Of a stretch of 64,000 bases of DNA, positions 9,376 through 18,242 are shown piece after piece. The position numbers and the translations under genes are program-made. A model generated the notes under the pieces. It was given only the letters and a program-made list of their open reading frames with translations, was not told the origin of the DNA and did no database searches. Origin of the DNA: Neisseria arctica. GTDB taxonomy: Bacteria > Pseudomonadota > Gammaproteobacteria > Burkholderiales > Neisseriaceae. Position 1 is the stretch's first letter. Each line of letters starts with the position of its first letter. The stretch lies in NCBI RefSeq assembly GCF_022870905.1, contig NZ_CP091510.1, positions 1,364,001 through 1,428,000 on the forward strand. Direction: 5' to 3'.

Positions 9376-11052
9376 CTAATATTTTGCCAACCACGCCTGC
9401 AAATCTGCCATATCACTGAAAACATGGCCCTCACCCAAACGCTGCAACCAGCGTGTGCGTTTTAACAAATCTTGCGGCTGTTGGCGCAAACCGTAAATCA
9501 AAATCGGAATATTCTTTTCCTGATAAAGCTCCAGTAGTTCTTCCAAAGATTCCTCGCCGGACGAATCAATATAAATCACCCCCGAAAAATCCAATACCAA
9601 CGCCCGTTTAGGCACATTCACCAATAACTCGTCTACAAACTTTACGGCCCCGAAAAACAAAGCACCTGTCAGCCTATAAGCAGCCACCCCTTCGGCAGCA
9701 AAATCATCAGGCAGCTTGAATGCTTCGGCAGTCGAAAGACTGGAAATACGGTAAATGAAAATAAAACAGGCAAAGAAAATGCCCACTTGCACCGCCACAG
9801 TCAAGTCTACTACCACCGTCAAAACGAATACCGACAACAAAATAATCCGATACGGCAAACGGAATGTACGCAAACGGGCAAACTCCCTCCACTCTCCCAT
9901 ATTCCAAGCGACAAACATCAAAATTGCCGATAAAGCCGCCAACGGAATATATTGTGCCAACGGTGCGGCCGCCAACACCACAACCAACAACGCCAAAGCA
10001 TGTACCATACCGGCAATCGGGCTGCCGCCGCCGTTTTTAATATTGGTCACAGTACGCGCAATCGTACCGGTAGCCGGCATACCGCCGAAAAACGGCACCA
10101 CCATATTGGCAAAGCCTTGTGCCAACAATTCCTGATTGGAATCATGCTTATCCCGTATCATGCTGTCTGCCACGCGCGCGCACAACAGCGATTCAATTGC
10201 ACCCAATACTGCCAGCGTAGCGGCAGGAAGAAACAGGCCTTTAATCTCATTCCAACTAAAATTCGGAATAGTAATTTCCGGCAAACCCTGCGGAATACCA
10301 TTAAACTTACTGCCGATCGTTTCCACCTGCAAACCGAAAAACTGCACCATCAGCGTTGCCGCAACCAAGGCCACAATCGATCCGGGTATCAAAGCCAACG
10401 AACCCGACACCCTCGGCAACAATCCCGCTTTATCAAATGCCACTGCATTTTTTTTGGCACGCCACTGCCACATAATAATGATCGCCAATGAAAGCAAAGC
10501 CACACCCAAAGCCTGCGGATTCCAACTAGGCAATGCCTGCCAAAGCGTTTTTAGCATAGCGAAAAACTCGGCGGGCATTTTGCCTGCCACCTTCAAGCCA
10601 AAAAAATCCTTAATCTGTGAAAGCCCGATCAATACCGCAATCCCGTTAGTAAAGCCGATAATCACTGCCACGGGAATAAATTTAATCAGCACGCCCATCC
10701 GCAAAAAACCCATCAGCCACAGCATCACGCCCGACATAAACGTTGCCAGCAACAGCCCGCCTACGCCGTATTGCTCGACAATACCGTACACAATTACGAT
10801 AAACGCCCCCGCCGGGCCGCCGATTTGCACTCTTGAGCCGCTAAAAAGCGAAATCAGAAAACCGCCGATAATCGCCGTAAACAGCCCTGCTTCAGGCTTT
10901 AGCCCAGAAGCAATCGCAAATGCCATAGCCAACGGCAACGCAACCACAGCCACGGTCAGGCCCGCGCCTAAATCTTTAATCAAACGCCGGCGAGGATAAC
11001 CCTGCGTAAGCTCGAACAATTTCGGATTAAAACGGGTAGTAAATTTCATCAT
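9376..11052 (-). CDS. SulP-family anion transporter with STAS domain
   Basis: Inner-membrane secondary transporter for sulfate, bicarbonate or related anions. The first 430 residues are hydrophobic with the family's GLTVAVVALPLAMAFAIASG block near the N-terminus. The last 110 residues are a soluble STAS domain (ALVLDFSGVIYIDSSGEESL) of the kind that regulates SulP carriers. Length 558 is typical. Two ATG codons stand in tandem at the start (11052 and 11049), and no strong ribosome site is seen. Stands alone. Substrate is not deducible. Confidence 0.9.
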   Translation of the reverse strand: MMKFTTRFNPKLFELTQGYPRRRLIKDLGAGLTVAVVALPLAMAFAIASGLKPEAGLFTAIIGGFLISLFSGSRVQIGGPAGAFIVIVYGIVEQYGVGGLLLATFMSGVMLWLMGFLRMGVLIKFIPVAVIIGFTNGIAVLIGLSQIKDFFGLKVAGKMPAEFFAMLKTLWQALPSWNPQALGVALLSLAIIIMWQWRAKKNAVAFDKAGLLPRVSGSLALIPGSIVALVAATLMVQFFGLQVETIGSKFNGIPQGLPEITIPNFSWNEIKGLFLPAATLAVLGAIESLLCARVADSMIRDKHDSNQELLAQGFANMVVPFFGGMPATGTIARTVTNIKNGGGSPIAGMVHALALLVVVLAAAPLAQYIPLAALSAILMFVAWNMGEWREFARLRTFRLPYRIILLSVFVLTVVVDLTVAVQVGIFFACFIFIYRISSLSTAEAFKLPDDFAAEGVAAYRLTGALFFGAVKFVDELLVNVPKRALVLDFSGVIYIDSSGEESLEELLELYQEKNIPILIYGLRQQPQDLLKRTRWLQRLGEGHVFSDMADLQAWLAKY

Positions 11053-11204
11053 GGTTCAGGCAGCTATTCTGTAAAATATCGCAAAATTTTCTTATTATAT
11101 AGTGAAACAGAGTATGCCGTACCGTATTGTTACTTCAAGCCGTTTCATGCTCTTTTTGCATATCGTTACAGCATAAATTGCCTTGATTTCACACCTTCCT
11201 CAAA

Positions 11205-11233
11205 AGGCCGTCTGAAACCTTTTCAGACGGCCT
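11205..11233. terminator. Inverted DUS hairpin upstream of uvrA
   Basis: AGGCCGTCTGAAA and TTTCAGACGGCCT with a 3-base loop. It lies between the divergent sulP-type gene and uvrA, so it serves as an uptake site more clearly than as a terminator. Confidence 0.6.
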
Positions 11234-11328
11234 TCAAATCTGTTAACTGCATCCAATCAAAACGCTTAAAAATGCTATAATTGCCTATTCCTTCGACTAA
11301 AAATCCAGCGGTAAAGAAAGCAACCAAT

Positions 11329-14151
11329 ATGGCCGACAACGACACCATCCGCATCCGCGGCGCACGCACCCACAATCTGAAAAACATCGATCTCGATATT
11401 CCCCGCCATAAACTGGTCGTGGTAACGGGATTGTCCGGCAGCGGCAAATCTTCGCTTGCCTTCGATACGCTCTATGCCGAAGGCCAACGCCGCTATGTGG
11501 AAAGCCTTTCGGCCTATGCGCGCCAATTTTTGCAGATGATGGACAAGCCCGATGTCGATTTGATCGAAGGCCTTTCGCCCGCCATTTCCATCGAACAAAA
11601 ATCCACCAGCCACAACCCGCGTTCTACCGTCGGCACGGTAACGGAAATCCACGACTACCTGCGCCTGCTCTATGCCCGCGTCGGCACACCGCATTGCCCC
11701 GAACACAACCTACCGCTGAGCAGCCAAACCGTATCGCAAATGGTCGATCATGTTTTGGGGCTGCCTGAAGACACCCGCGTCATGATACTCGCCCCCGCCG
11801 TGCGCGAACGCAAAGGCGAATTCGCGGATTTTTTTGCCGACCTGCAAGCGCAAGGCTTCGCCCGCGTGCGTGTGGACGGCGAAGTTTATCAGTTGGACGA
11901 AGTTCCCAAGCTGGAAAAAAACATCAAACACAATATCGACGTGGTGATTGACCGCGTCAAGGTGAAAGCCGACATTAAGCAACGCCTGGCCGAAAGTTTC
12001 GAAACCGCATTGCGCCACGGCAACGAGCGTGCGTTGGCATTGGAAATGGACAGCGGCCAAGAACACTGGTTTTCCGCCCGTTTCGCCTGCCCCGTCTGTT
12101 CGTACAGCCTGCCAGAGTTGGAACCGCGCCTGTTTTCGTTCAACAATCCCGTAGGCGCCTGCCCGACATGCGACGGCTTGGGCAGCATGAACTTTTTCGA
12201 TCCCGAGCGCGTGGTAGCCCACCCCGAATTGTCTTTAGCCGCCGGTGCCATCGACGGCTGGGACAAACGCAACCAGTTTTATTTCCAGATGATTCAATCG
12301 CTGGCCGCGCATTACGGTTTCAGCGTCGATACCCCGTTTGAAGCGCTGCCTGAAAAAGTGCGCCAAACCGTGTTGCACGGCTCCGGCAAAGAAGTGATCG
12401 AGTTCCGCTATCTGTCCGAAAAAGGCACCACCTTCAACCGCAGCCATGCTTTCGAAGGCATTATTCCCAACCTCGAACGCCGCTACCGCGAAACCGATAG
12501 CGAAACCATCCGCGACAAACTGCGCGACTACCAAAGCCACCGCGCCTGCCCCGCTTGCGGCGGCGCCCGTTTACGCAAAGAAGCCCGCCATGTTTTTGTC
12601 GGCGGCCAAGCCCTGCACCAAATTTCCGCCACTCCGCTCAAGCAAACCTTGGACTTTTTCGAGCAACTGGAATTGGACGGCAACAAAAAACACATCGCCG
12701 AAAAAATCCTCAAAGAAATCACCGAACGCTTGGGCTTTTTAATCAATGTCGGCCTTGATTACCTCAACCTTGCCCGCAGCGCCGAAACCCTTTCCGGCGG
12801 CGAAGCGCAACGCATCCGCCTGGCCAGCCAAATCGGCAGCGGCCTAACCGGCGTGATGTATGTATTGGACGAACCCTCCATCGGCCTGCACCAGCGCGAC
12901 AACGACCGCCTGCTTGCCACCCTCAAACGCCTGCGCGATTTGGGCAACAGCGTCATCGTGGTGGAACACGACGAAGATGCCATCCGCGAGGCCGATTTCG
13001 TGATCGATATGGGGCCTGGCGCGGGCGAACACGGTGGCACGGTCTTGATTGCCGACACTCCCGAAAAAGTGGCTGCCTGCGAGCAATCCGTTACCGGACA
13101 ATACCTCAGCGGCAAAAAAGCCATTACCGTGCCGTCTGAAAGAACCCCTGTCGATCCCGACAGAATGCTGGTGCTCAAAGGCGCACGCGGCAACAATCTG
13201 AAAAACGTGACGCTGGAACTGCCGCTGGGTTTGATTACCTGCATTACCGGCGTTTCAGGCAGCGGCAAATCCACCCTGATTAACGACACACTAGCGAAAA
13301 TCACCGCCCGCGAACTCAACCGCGCCCACGAAGAACCCGCACCCTACGACGAAATCAGCGGATTGGAGCATCTCGATAAAGTCATCAACGTCGATCAATC
13401 CCCCATCGGCCGCACACCGCGCTCCAACCCTGCGACCTATACCGGACTGTTCACCCCCATTCGCGACCTCTTTGCCGGCGTGCCGCTGTCGCGCGAACGC
13501 GGTTACAGCGTCGGCCGCTTCTCGTTCAACGTTAAAGGCGGCCGCTGCGAAGCCTGCCAGGGCGACGGCGTGATTAAAGTGGAAATGCACTTTCTGCCCG
13601 ACGTATACGTTCCCTGCGAAGTGTGCCACGGCAAACGCTACAACCGCGAAACGCTGGAAGTGCAATACAAAGGCAAAAACATCAGCCAAGTGCTGGACAT
13701 GACCGTAGAAGAAGCGCGCGAATTCTTTGACACCGTGCCCACCGTATCGCGCAAACTGCAAACCCTGATGGATGTCGGCCTCGGCTACATCCGCCTCGGC
13801 CAATCCGCCACCACCCTATCCGGCGGCGAAGCCCAACGCGTCAAACTCGCTCTCGAACTTTCCAAACGTGACACTGGCCGTACCTTGTATATTTTGGACG
13901 AACCCACCACCGGTTTGCACTTCGCCGATATTGCCTTGTTATTGGAAGTCATAGGCCGTCTGAAAGGCAAAGGCAACTCGATTGTGATTATCGAGCATAA
14001 TCTTGACGTCATAAAAACCGCTGATTATATTGTGGATTTGGGGCCGGAAGGGGGTGACGGTGGGGGGAGGATTATTGCGAAAGGAGATCCAGAAGAAGTG
14101 GTAAAGATTAAGGAAAGTTATACTGGGAAATATTTGAAACCTATTCTGTAG
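11329..14151 (+). CDS. uvrA: Excinuclease ABC subunit A
   Basis: DNA-damage recognition ATPase of nucleotide excision repair, working with UvrB. Starts [20 protein letters not shown]; the upstream in-frame ATG/TTG codons from 11281 are outside the usual UvrA N-terminus. Two ABC cassettes are seen (GLSGSGKSS near residue 35 and GVSGSGKST near residue 645), each split by a zinc module (CPVC...CPTC and CEAC...CEVC), with signatures [11 protein letters not shown] and [11 protein letters not shown]. Length 940 is standard. Within the gene, AGGCCGTCTGAA lies at 13953-13964, and the last 40 codons switch to GGG, GGA, AGG and AAT-style codons unlike the rest. Confidence 0.97.
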   Translation: MADNDTIRIRGARTHNLKNIDLDIPRHKLVVVTGLSGSGKSSLAFDTLYAEGQRRYVESLSAYARQFLQMMDKPDVDLIEGLSPAISIEQKSTSHNPRSTVGTVTEIHDYLRLLYARVGTPHCPEHNLPLSSQTVSQMVDHVLGLPEDTRVMILAPAVRERKGEFADFFADLQAQGFARVRVDGEVYQLDEVPKLEKNIKHNIDVVIDRVKVKADIKQRLAESFETALRHGNERALALEMDSGQEHWFSARFACPVCSYSLPELEPRLFSFNNPVGACPTCDGLGSMNFFDPERVVAHPELSLAAGAIDGWDKRNQFYFQMIQSLAAHYGFSVDTPFEALPEKVRQTVLHGSGKEVIEFRYLSEKGTTFNRSHAFEGIIPNLERRYRETDSETIRDKLRDYQSHRACPACGGARLRKEARHVFVGGQALHQISATPLKQTLDFFEQLELDGNKKHIAEKILKEITERLGFLINVGLDYLNLARSAETLSGGEAQRIRLASQIGSGLTGVMYVLDEPSIGLHQRDNDRLLATLKRLRDLGNSVIVVEHDEDAIREADFVIDMGPGAGEHGGTVLIADTPEKVAACEQSVTGQYLSGKKAITVPSERTPVDPDRMLVLKGARGNNLKNVTLELPLGLITCITGVSGSGKSTLINDTLAKITARELNRAHEEPAPYDEISGLEHLDKVINVDQSPIGRTPRSNPATYTGLFTPIRDLFAGVPLSRERGYSVGRFSFNVKGGRCEACQGDGVIKVEMHFLPDVYVPCEVCHGKRYNRETLEVQYKGKNISQVLDMTVEEAREFFDTVPTVSRKLQTLMDVGLGYIRLGQSATTLSGGEAQRVKLALELSKRDTGRTLYILDEPTTGLHFADIALLLEVIGRLKGKGNSIVIIEHNLDVIKTADYIVDLGPEGGDGGGRIIAKGDPEEVVKIKESYTGKYLKPIL

Positions 14152-14188
14152 TGATGTTGTTCTGCATTAATATTTGGAGTTTTGAGTA

Positions 14189-15514
14189 ATGAATCACAGC
14201 AATCAACTTACAACTTTCAATCAACAGTTACCTGATTTATCAGCCAACACTATACCTGCAATAAATCAACTAGTTACATCTCTTGGCTTCCCTAGAGAAG
14301 TTCTCGCAAGTGATGAAGAAATTAGATATGCATGGAGCGATTTACCTCGAGAATTAAGAAATATACCAGTTAATAATGTTGCTCCTGAACTCATTGCTCG
14401 TATGTGTATAGCAACAAGTTCAGGATTATTTGATGGAGCAATCAATTATATTTGGAATGCTGCTATTTTAAGGCTTCGAGATAAAGTCAGAAACTTTGGA
14501 TTACCTATTGTTTCTCAAATTAGAGAAAAGGATTTTGAAGATAATAATTTAATATCACTACAAGATAGTCAATTATTAGATTTATGTTTAGAGCTTAATA
14601 TCTTAAATGAAGAGGGTTTTCTATTTTTGAGTCAATGCAGAAATATTCGTAACAATTTTTCTGCTGCACACCCATCACTTGGTAATCTAAATGATAGGGA
14701 GTTTATTACTTTCTTAAATCGTTGCATAAAATATGCACTAGGTGATTCATCATCTCCCAAAGGAGTAAATATTAATGAATTTATTAAATCTCTTAAAGAA
14801 GTAAGATTTAGTGAACCTCAATTAGAATTATGGAGAAATCGACTATCTGAAACCCACGAAGCTCAGAGACAGTTATTAATTATGATGGCTCACGGTGTAT
14901 ATTGCGATTCTAAATCGCAAGAACGTACAAGACTTAATGCTTTAGATATTTGTAGTTTATTTAAAGATAGTTTTTCTGCTTCATTACGTTCTTCCTTAAT
15001 TGATAAGCATTCAGAATATATTGCAAAAGGTGATGAACAACGACTAACAGCATCAAGCCAATTTTTTGAAAAACTTGGCTTACTAGGATTGTTATCAGCT
15101 CCTCAACAGCATACAATTTTTTCTACTGCTGTTCAAAGATTACAAATTGCTCATGATGGTTTAAATAACTTTTATAATGAAGCCCCACACGCTGAAAGAT
15201 TACTAGAGCTGTCCACAGCTACAGCTGTTCCTGAAACTATTCAAAGTGATTTTGTAGATACTGTTGTATCATGTTATTTAGGAAACGGTTATGGAATTTC
15301 ATGGGCAGCTATTCCTTTTTATGAAGAAATAATTAAAAATTTTTCTCCTATGGAAATTGCAATTATGCTGCGTCATGCACAAAGTGAAACCTCTAGAATT
15401 GCTCGTATGATACCACATGAAAGAAGAAGATTTGTAAAAGCACTAGCTTTAATTGATCCCGCCAGCGTCCCGCATAGTGTCAAAATAATATATGATCAAT
15501 TTACCACATCGTAA
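14189..15514 (+). CDS. HEPN-motif protein, candidate abortive-infection gene
   Basis: No named family recognised with certainty. The 441-residue protein is mostly helical and soluble. Around residues 125-185 it has an acidic helix followed by CRNIRNNFSAAHPS, which contains R154-X6-H161, the catalytic R-X4-6-H arrangement of HEPN ribonucleases. The C-terminal half ends in a basic stretch (RHAQSETSRIARMIPHERRR). DNA is AT-rich with AGA, TTA and ATA codons, unlike uvrA and gltS on either side, which points to transfer. It starts 37 bases after uvrA behind GGAG. HEPN toxins are common in anti-phage systems, but no partner antitoxin is present, so this is a single-gene candidate. Confidence 0.6.
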   Translation: MNHSNQLTTFNQQLPDLSANTIPAINQLVTSLGFPREVLASDEEIRYAWSDLPRELRNIPVNNVAPELIARMCIATSSGLFDGAINYIWNAAILRLRDKVRNFGLPIVSQIREKDFEDNNLISLQDSQLLDLCLELNILNEEGFLFLSQCRNIRNNFSAAHPSLGNLNDREFITFLNRCIKYALGDSSSPKGVNINEFIKSLKEVRFSEPQLELWRNRLSETHEAQRQLLIMMAHGVYCDSKSQERTRLNALDICSLFKDSFSASLRSSLIDKHSEYIAKGDEQRLTASSQFFEKLGLLGLLSAPQQHTIFSTAVQRLQIAHDGLNNFYNEAPHAERLLELSTATAVPETIQSDFVDTVVSCYLGNGYGISWAAIPFYEEIIKNFSPMEIAIMLRHAQSETSRIARMIPHERRRFVKALALIDPASVPHSVKIIYDQFTTS

Positions 15515-15849
15515 GCAAGCCTTAACATGTATGAAATATAAAATCTATACATAGCAAACCGTAGCCTGCGTGTAGGTATGCACACATATACTTTCCACCT
15601 CTCAATGCCGTCTGAAACCTAATTTTTCAGACGGCATATTTTATGTTTTACTCTGCCTTTCCAACCGGTCAGCCATTACAAAATCTATCAACAAAATCCC
15701 CATATCTTTTTATTAAACAAACCTAATGCTACTTAAACCTTACTACCTAACACCCAAGACAACTTGGCAAACCTACCGGATAACGTTTATCATCTTGTTC
15801 TATGCTCAACTTATCAAAACATTAACATTAATTTATAAAAAGGTACTTT
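15515..15849. other. Intergenic region before gltS
   Basis: About 335 bases without a gene. It holds a DUS hairpin near its left third and an AT-rich leader before gltS. No RNA gene or repeat element recognised. Confidence 0.6.
15605..15637. terminator. Inverted DUS hairpin (AT-DUS type)
   Basis: ATGCCGTCTGAA and its reverse complement separated by about 9 bases, followed by ATTTTATGTTTT. Likely terminator of the HEPN-motif gene. Confidence 0.75.
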
Positions 15850-17103
15850 ATGGATTCTATTGTCGTTGATCCTTACTACACGCTTATTGTCGCCACGTTG
15901 GTTTTGTTAGTCGGTCGTTTGCTGGTTAACAAAATAAAATTTCTTCAAAATTTCAATATTCCCGAGCCTGTGGCGGGTGGTTTGCTGGCAGCGATAATTA
16001 TTTATCTTTTATATACAAGCAGCGGTTTGTCGTTTAGCTTCGACCAAGGCCTGCAAACGGCGTTTATGCTGATTTTCTTCTCCTCTATCGGATTAAGCGC
16101 GGATTTTTCCCGCTTGAAAGCCGGCGGTGCGGCGCTGGTGCTTTTTTTGGCGGTGGTAAGCGTATTTATCATCGTGCAAAATGCAGTCGGTGTCGGACTT
16201 GCTACTTTGCTTGATTTAAAACCGATTGTCGGCCTGATCACCGGTTCGATTACACTTGTCGGCGGTCACGGTACGGCGGGCGCATGGGGCAAGGTATTGG
16301 AGGAAAAATACCATATTACCGGCGCGATCGATTTAGGTATGGCCAGTGCGACTTTCGGCTTGGTTTTGGGTGGTTTGATCGGCGGCCCGGTAGCGCGTAA
16401 GTTGGTGAACAATATGGGTATGAAACAGATCAACGCCCAAGAGCACGCTAAAGCAGGCAATCAACAGGATACCGATATTGCTTCAACCGTAGACAATACG
16501 TTCGAACACGCCGAGCAGCCCCGCCTGATTACCGCCACCACGGCAATCGAAACCATGGCGCTTTTTGCCGCCTGCTTGGCATTTTCCGCTTTGATGACTA
16601 CCCCCCAAGTAAAAGCCTGGCTGCCCGAAAGCTTCACCTTACCGCAGTTTATATGGGCGCTTTTCTTCGGCGTGATTTTGCGGAACGTGCTGACCACGGT
16701 ATTCAAATTCAATATGTTCGACCGTGCCATTGATGTATTCGGCAACGCCTCGCTCAGCCTGTTTTTGGGTATCGCACTACTGAATCTCAAATTATGGCAA
16801 TTGTTGGATCTTGCTTTGCCGATGCTGATTATCCTAACCGTGCAAACTATCGTTATGGCTTTGTTTGCTTATTTTGTTACCTTTAGAGTAATGGGCAAAA
16901 ACTATGATGCCGCCGTATTGGCTGCCGGACATTGCGGCTTCGGTATGGGTGCAACGCCGACCGCAGTAGCCAATATGCAATCCGTTACCCAGCATTTCGG
17001 CCCTTCGCACAAAGCATTTTTAATTGTGCCGATGATTGGTGCCTTCTTCATAGATTTTGTAAATGCGTTTATTCTGACATTGTTCGCAAACTTTTTAGGC
17101 TGA
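15850..17103 (+). CDS. gltS: Sodium/glutamate symporter
   Basis: Inner-membrane Na+-dependent glutamate carrier of the ESS family. It has about ten hydrophobic segments in two halves. The two re-entrant loops are visible as glycine-rich blocks: GLITGSITLVGGHGTAGAWG in the first half and AAGHCGFGMGATPTAVANM in the second. Length 417 fits GltS (about 400). An AAAAAGGTACTTT leader precedes the ATG. Single gene with a DUS terminator behind. Confidence 0.94.
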   Translation: MDSIVVDPYYTLIVATLVLLVGRLLVNKIKFLQNFNIPEPVAGGLLAAIIIYLLYTSSGLSFSFDQGLQTAFMLIFFSSIGLSADFSRLKAGGAALVLFLAVVSVFIIVQNAVGVGLATLLDLKPIVGLITGSITLVGGHGTAGAWGKVLEEKYHITGAIDLGMASATFGLVLGGLIGGPVARKLVNNMGMKQINAQEHAKAGNQQDTDIASTVDNTFEHAEQPRLITATTAIETMALFAACLAFSALMTTPQVKAWLPESFTLPQFIWALFFGVILRNVLTTVFKFNMFDRAIDVFGNASLSLFLGIALLNLKLWQLLDLALPMLIILTVQTIVMALFAYFVTFRVMGKNYDAAVLAAGHCGFGMGATPTAVANMQSVTQHFGPSHKAFLIVPMIGAFFIDFVNAFILTLFANFLG

Positions 17104-17159
17104 TGTTTGTTTGACATAGCTCATAAATTAAGCCGAATATTTTACCGAGTTTAGATAAA

Positions 17160-17190
17160 ATGCCGTCTGAAACCAAATTTCAGACGGCAT
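17160..17190 (+). terminator. Inverted DUS terminator of gltS
   Basis: ATGCCGTCTGAAA/TTTCAGACGGCAT stem with a short loop, followed by TTTTTT. A textbook DUS terminator. Confidence 0.88.
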
Positions 17191-17277
17191 TTTTTGTATA
17201 TACATACCCAATAACCAATTGAATTATTTTATCTATTTTCAATATAGGCTGATATATAAGCAAATTGGAAATATTTT

Positions 17278-17306
17278 TTGATTTTGCGTGAGGCAGACAT
17301 TATAAT
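17278..17306 (+). promoter_or_regulatory. Near-consensus sigma-70 promoter
   Basis: TTGATT at 17278-17283, a 17-base spacer, then a perfect TATAAT at 17301-17306. It lies 33 bases before the outer-membrane protein start, which gives a very short leader. Expected to be strong and not obviously regulated. Confidence 0.75.
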
Positions 17307-17338
17307 GCCAACCCCTTTAATAGTTACATTATAACATT

Positions 17339-18172
17339 ATGACCTCAAAATCGATTCTATTCTTAGCAAGCAGTTTTCTGTTTACCCATCAACTGGCCGC
17401 AGCGAAACCTCTGGAATTCAGCGTAGGCGGCGAACGCTATCAAGAAACGTATCGCGAGTACCAAAATGGTGATGACCGCTTTATGCAGCAGCGCGGTAAT
17501 CTATGGTCTATTAACGGTGAAGTGAAATACCACTTAAACGAACAACACGCCGTCAAATTTGAAGGCCGTTATTCAAAAGGCAAAATCGACTATATCGGCG
17601 GTGAAAATCCCAGTGATGAAAACCCTCAAGGCACGCCTTACGGCTCTGTACGCCAACACAATATTGAGCGCAAATCCACCGATGCCCGTGTAATTTACAA
17701 ATACAGCCGCCCGCTCAACGAACAATTCACGCTGCAACTGGAAACCGGTTTGGGCTACCGCACCTTGCATGATTTAAGCGGTAAAAGCGATCCGGAAGAT
17801 TATAGCCGTAAAAATAAAACCGCTTATGTTCACGTTGGCGCAGGTGTTGATATCAAACTGCCGAAATCATTTGAATTGAACCCCAAAATCGGTTACAACC
17901 GCGCCATTTACGGCCGCCAACTTTCTTATTTGCATAACGGCACCATTGTCAACAAGCAGCGCAACGGCCAAGGCCTTGAAGTGGATTTGCCCGTGAGCAA
18001 AACCTTCGGCACACACGGGAAATTGAGTGTCGGCCCCTTCTATCGAGGCTGGAAAGTATTCGATTCGGATAGTGCCACTCATTTTGATGATCAAACCAAT
18101 GAAGCTTTTGAGGCGGTAGAACCCAAAAACTACACCCATGAAGCCGGTATCAAAGTGAAATATACTTTCTAA
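17339..18172 (+). CDS. Putative outer-membrane beta-barrel protein
   Basis: Family not recognised. The first 21 residues form a signal peptide cleaved near AAA/KPLEF. The mature part alternates polar and hydrophobic residues in about ten strands of roughly ten residues (for example EVKYHLNEQHAVKFEGRYSK and FTLQLETGLGYRTL) and ends KVKYTF, the terminal aromatic signature of BAM-inserted barrels. With 277 residues it would form a small 10-12-strand barrel. Start ATG at 17339 has no clear ribosome site. It sits just behind a near-consensus promoter, so expression may be high. Adhesin, pore or enzyme roles cannot be separated. Confidence 0.75.
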   Translation: MTSKSILFLASSFLFTHQLAAAKPLEFSVGGERYQETYREYQNGDDRFMQQRGNLWSINGEVKYHLNEQHAVKFEGRYSKGKIDYIGGENPSDENPQGTPYGSVRQHNIERKSTDARVIYKYSRPLNEQFTLQLETGLGYRTLHDLSGKSDPEDYSRKNKTAYVHVGAGVDIKLPKSFELNPKIGYNRAIYGRQLSYLHNGTIVNKQRNGQGLEVDLPVSKTFGTHGKLSVGPFYRGWKVFDSDSATHFDDQTNEAFEAVEPKNYTHEAGIKVKYTF

Positions 18173-18186
18173 TATCCACATATTTA

Positions 18187-18218
18187 AGGCCGTCTGAAAT
18201 ATAAGTTTCAGACGGCCT
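18187..18218. terminator. Inverted DUS hairpin between barrel gene and recG
   Basis: AGGCCGTCTGAAA and TTTCAGACGGCCT. Convergent position lets it end both flanking genes. Confidence 0.8.
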
Positions 18219-18242
18219 CTGTTTGCCTGACAAGTATACCGG

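Noticed and set aside
10136..10999. 287-codon open frame on the plus strand
   Set aside because: It is antisense to the SulP gene, whose family motifs and STAS domain are clear on the other strand. No recognisable protein features.
11710..13803. Several minus-strand frames of 120-190 codons across uvrA
   Set aside because: Antisense shadows of a conserved GC-rich gene; no promoter, start site or family match.
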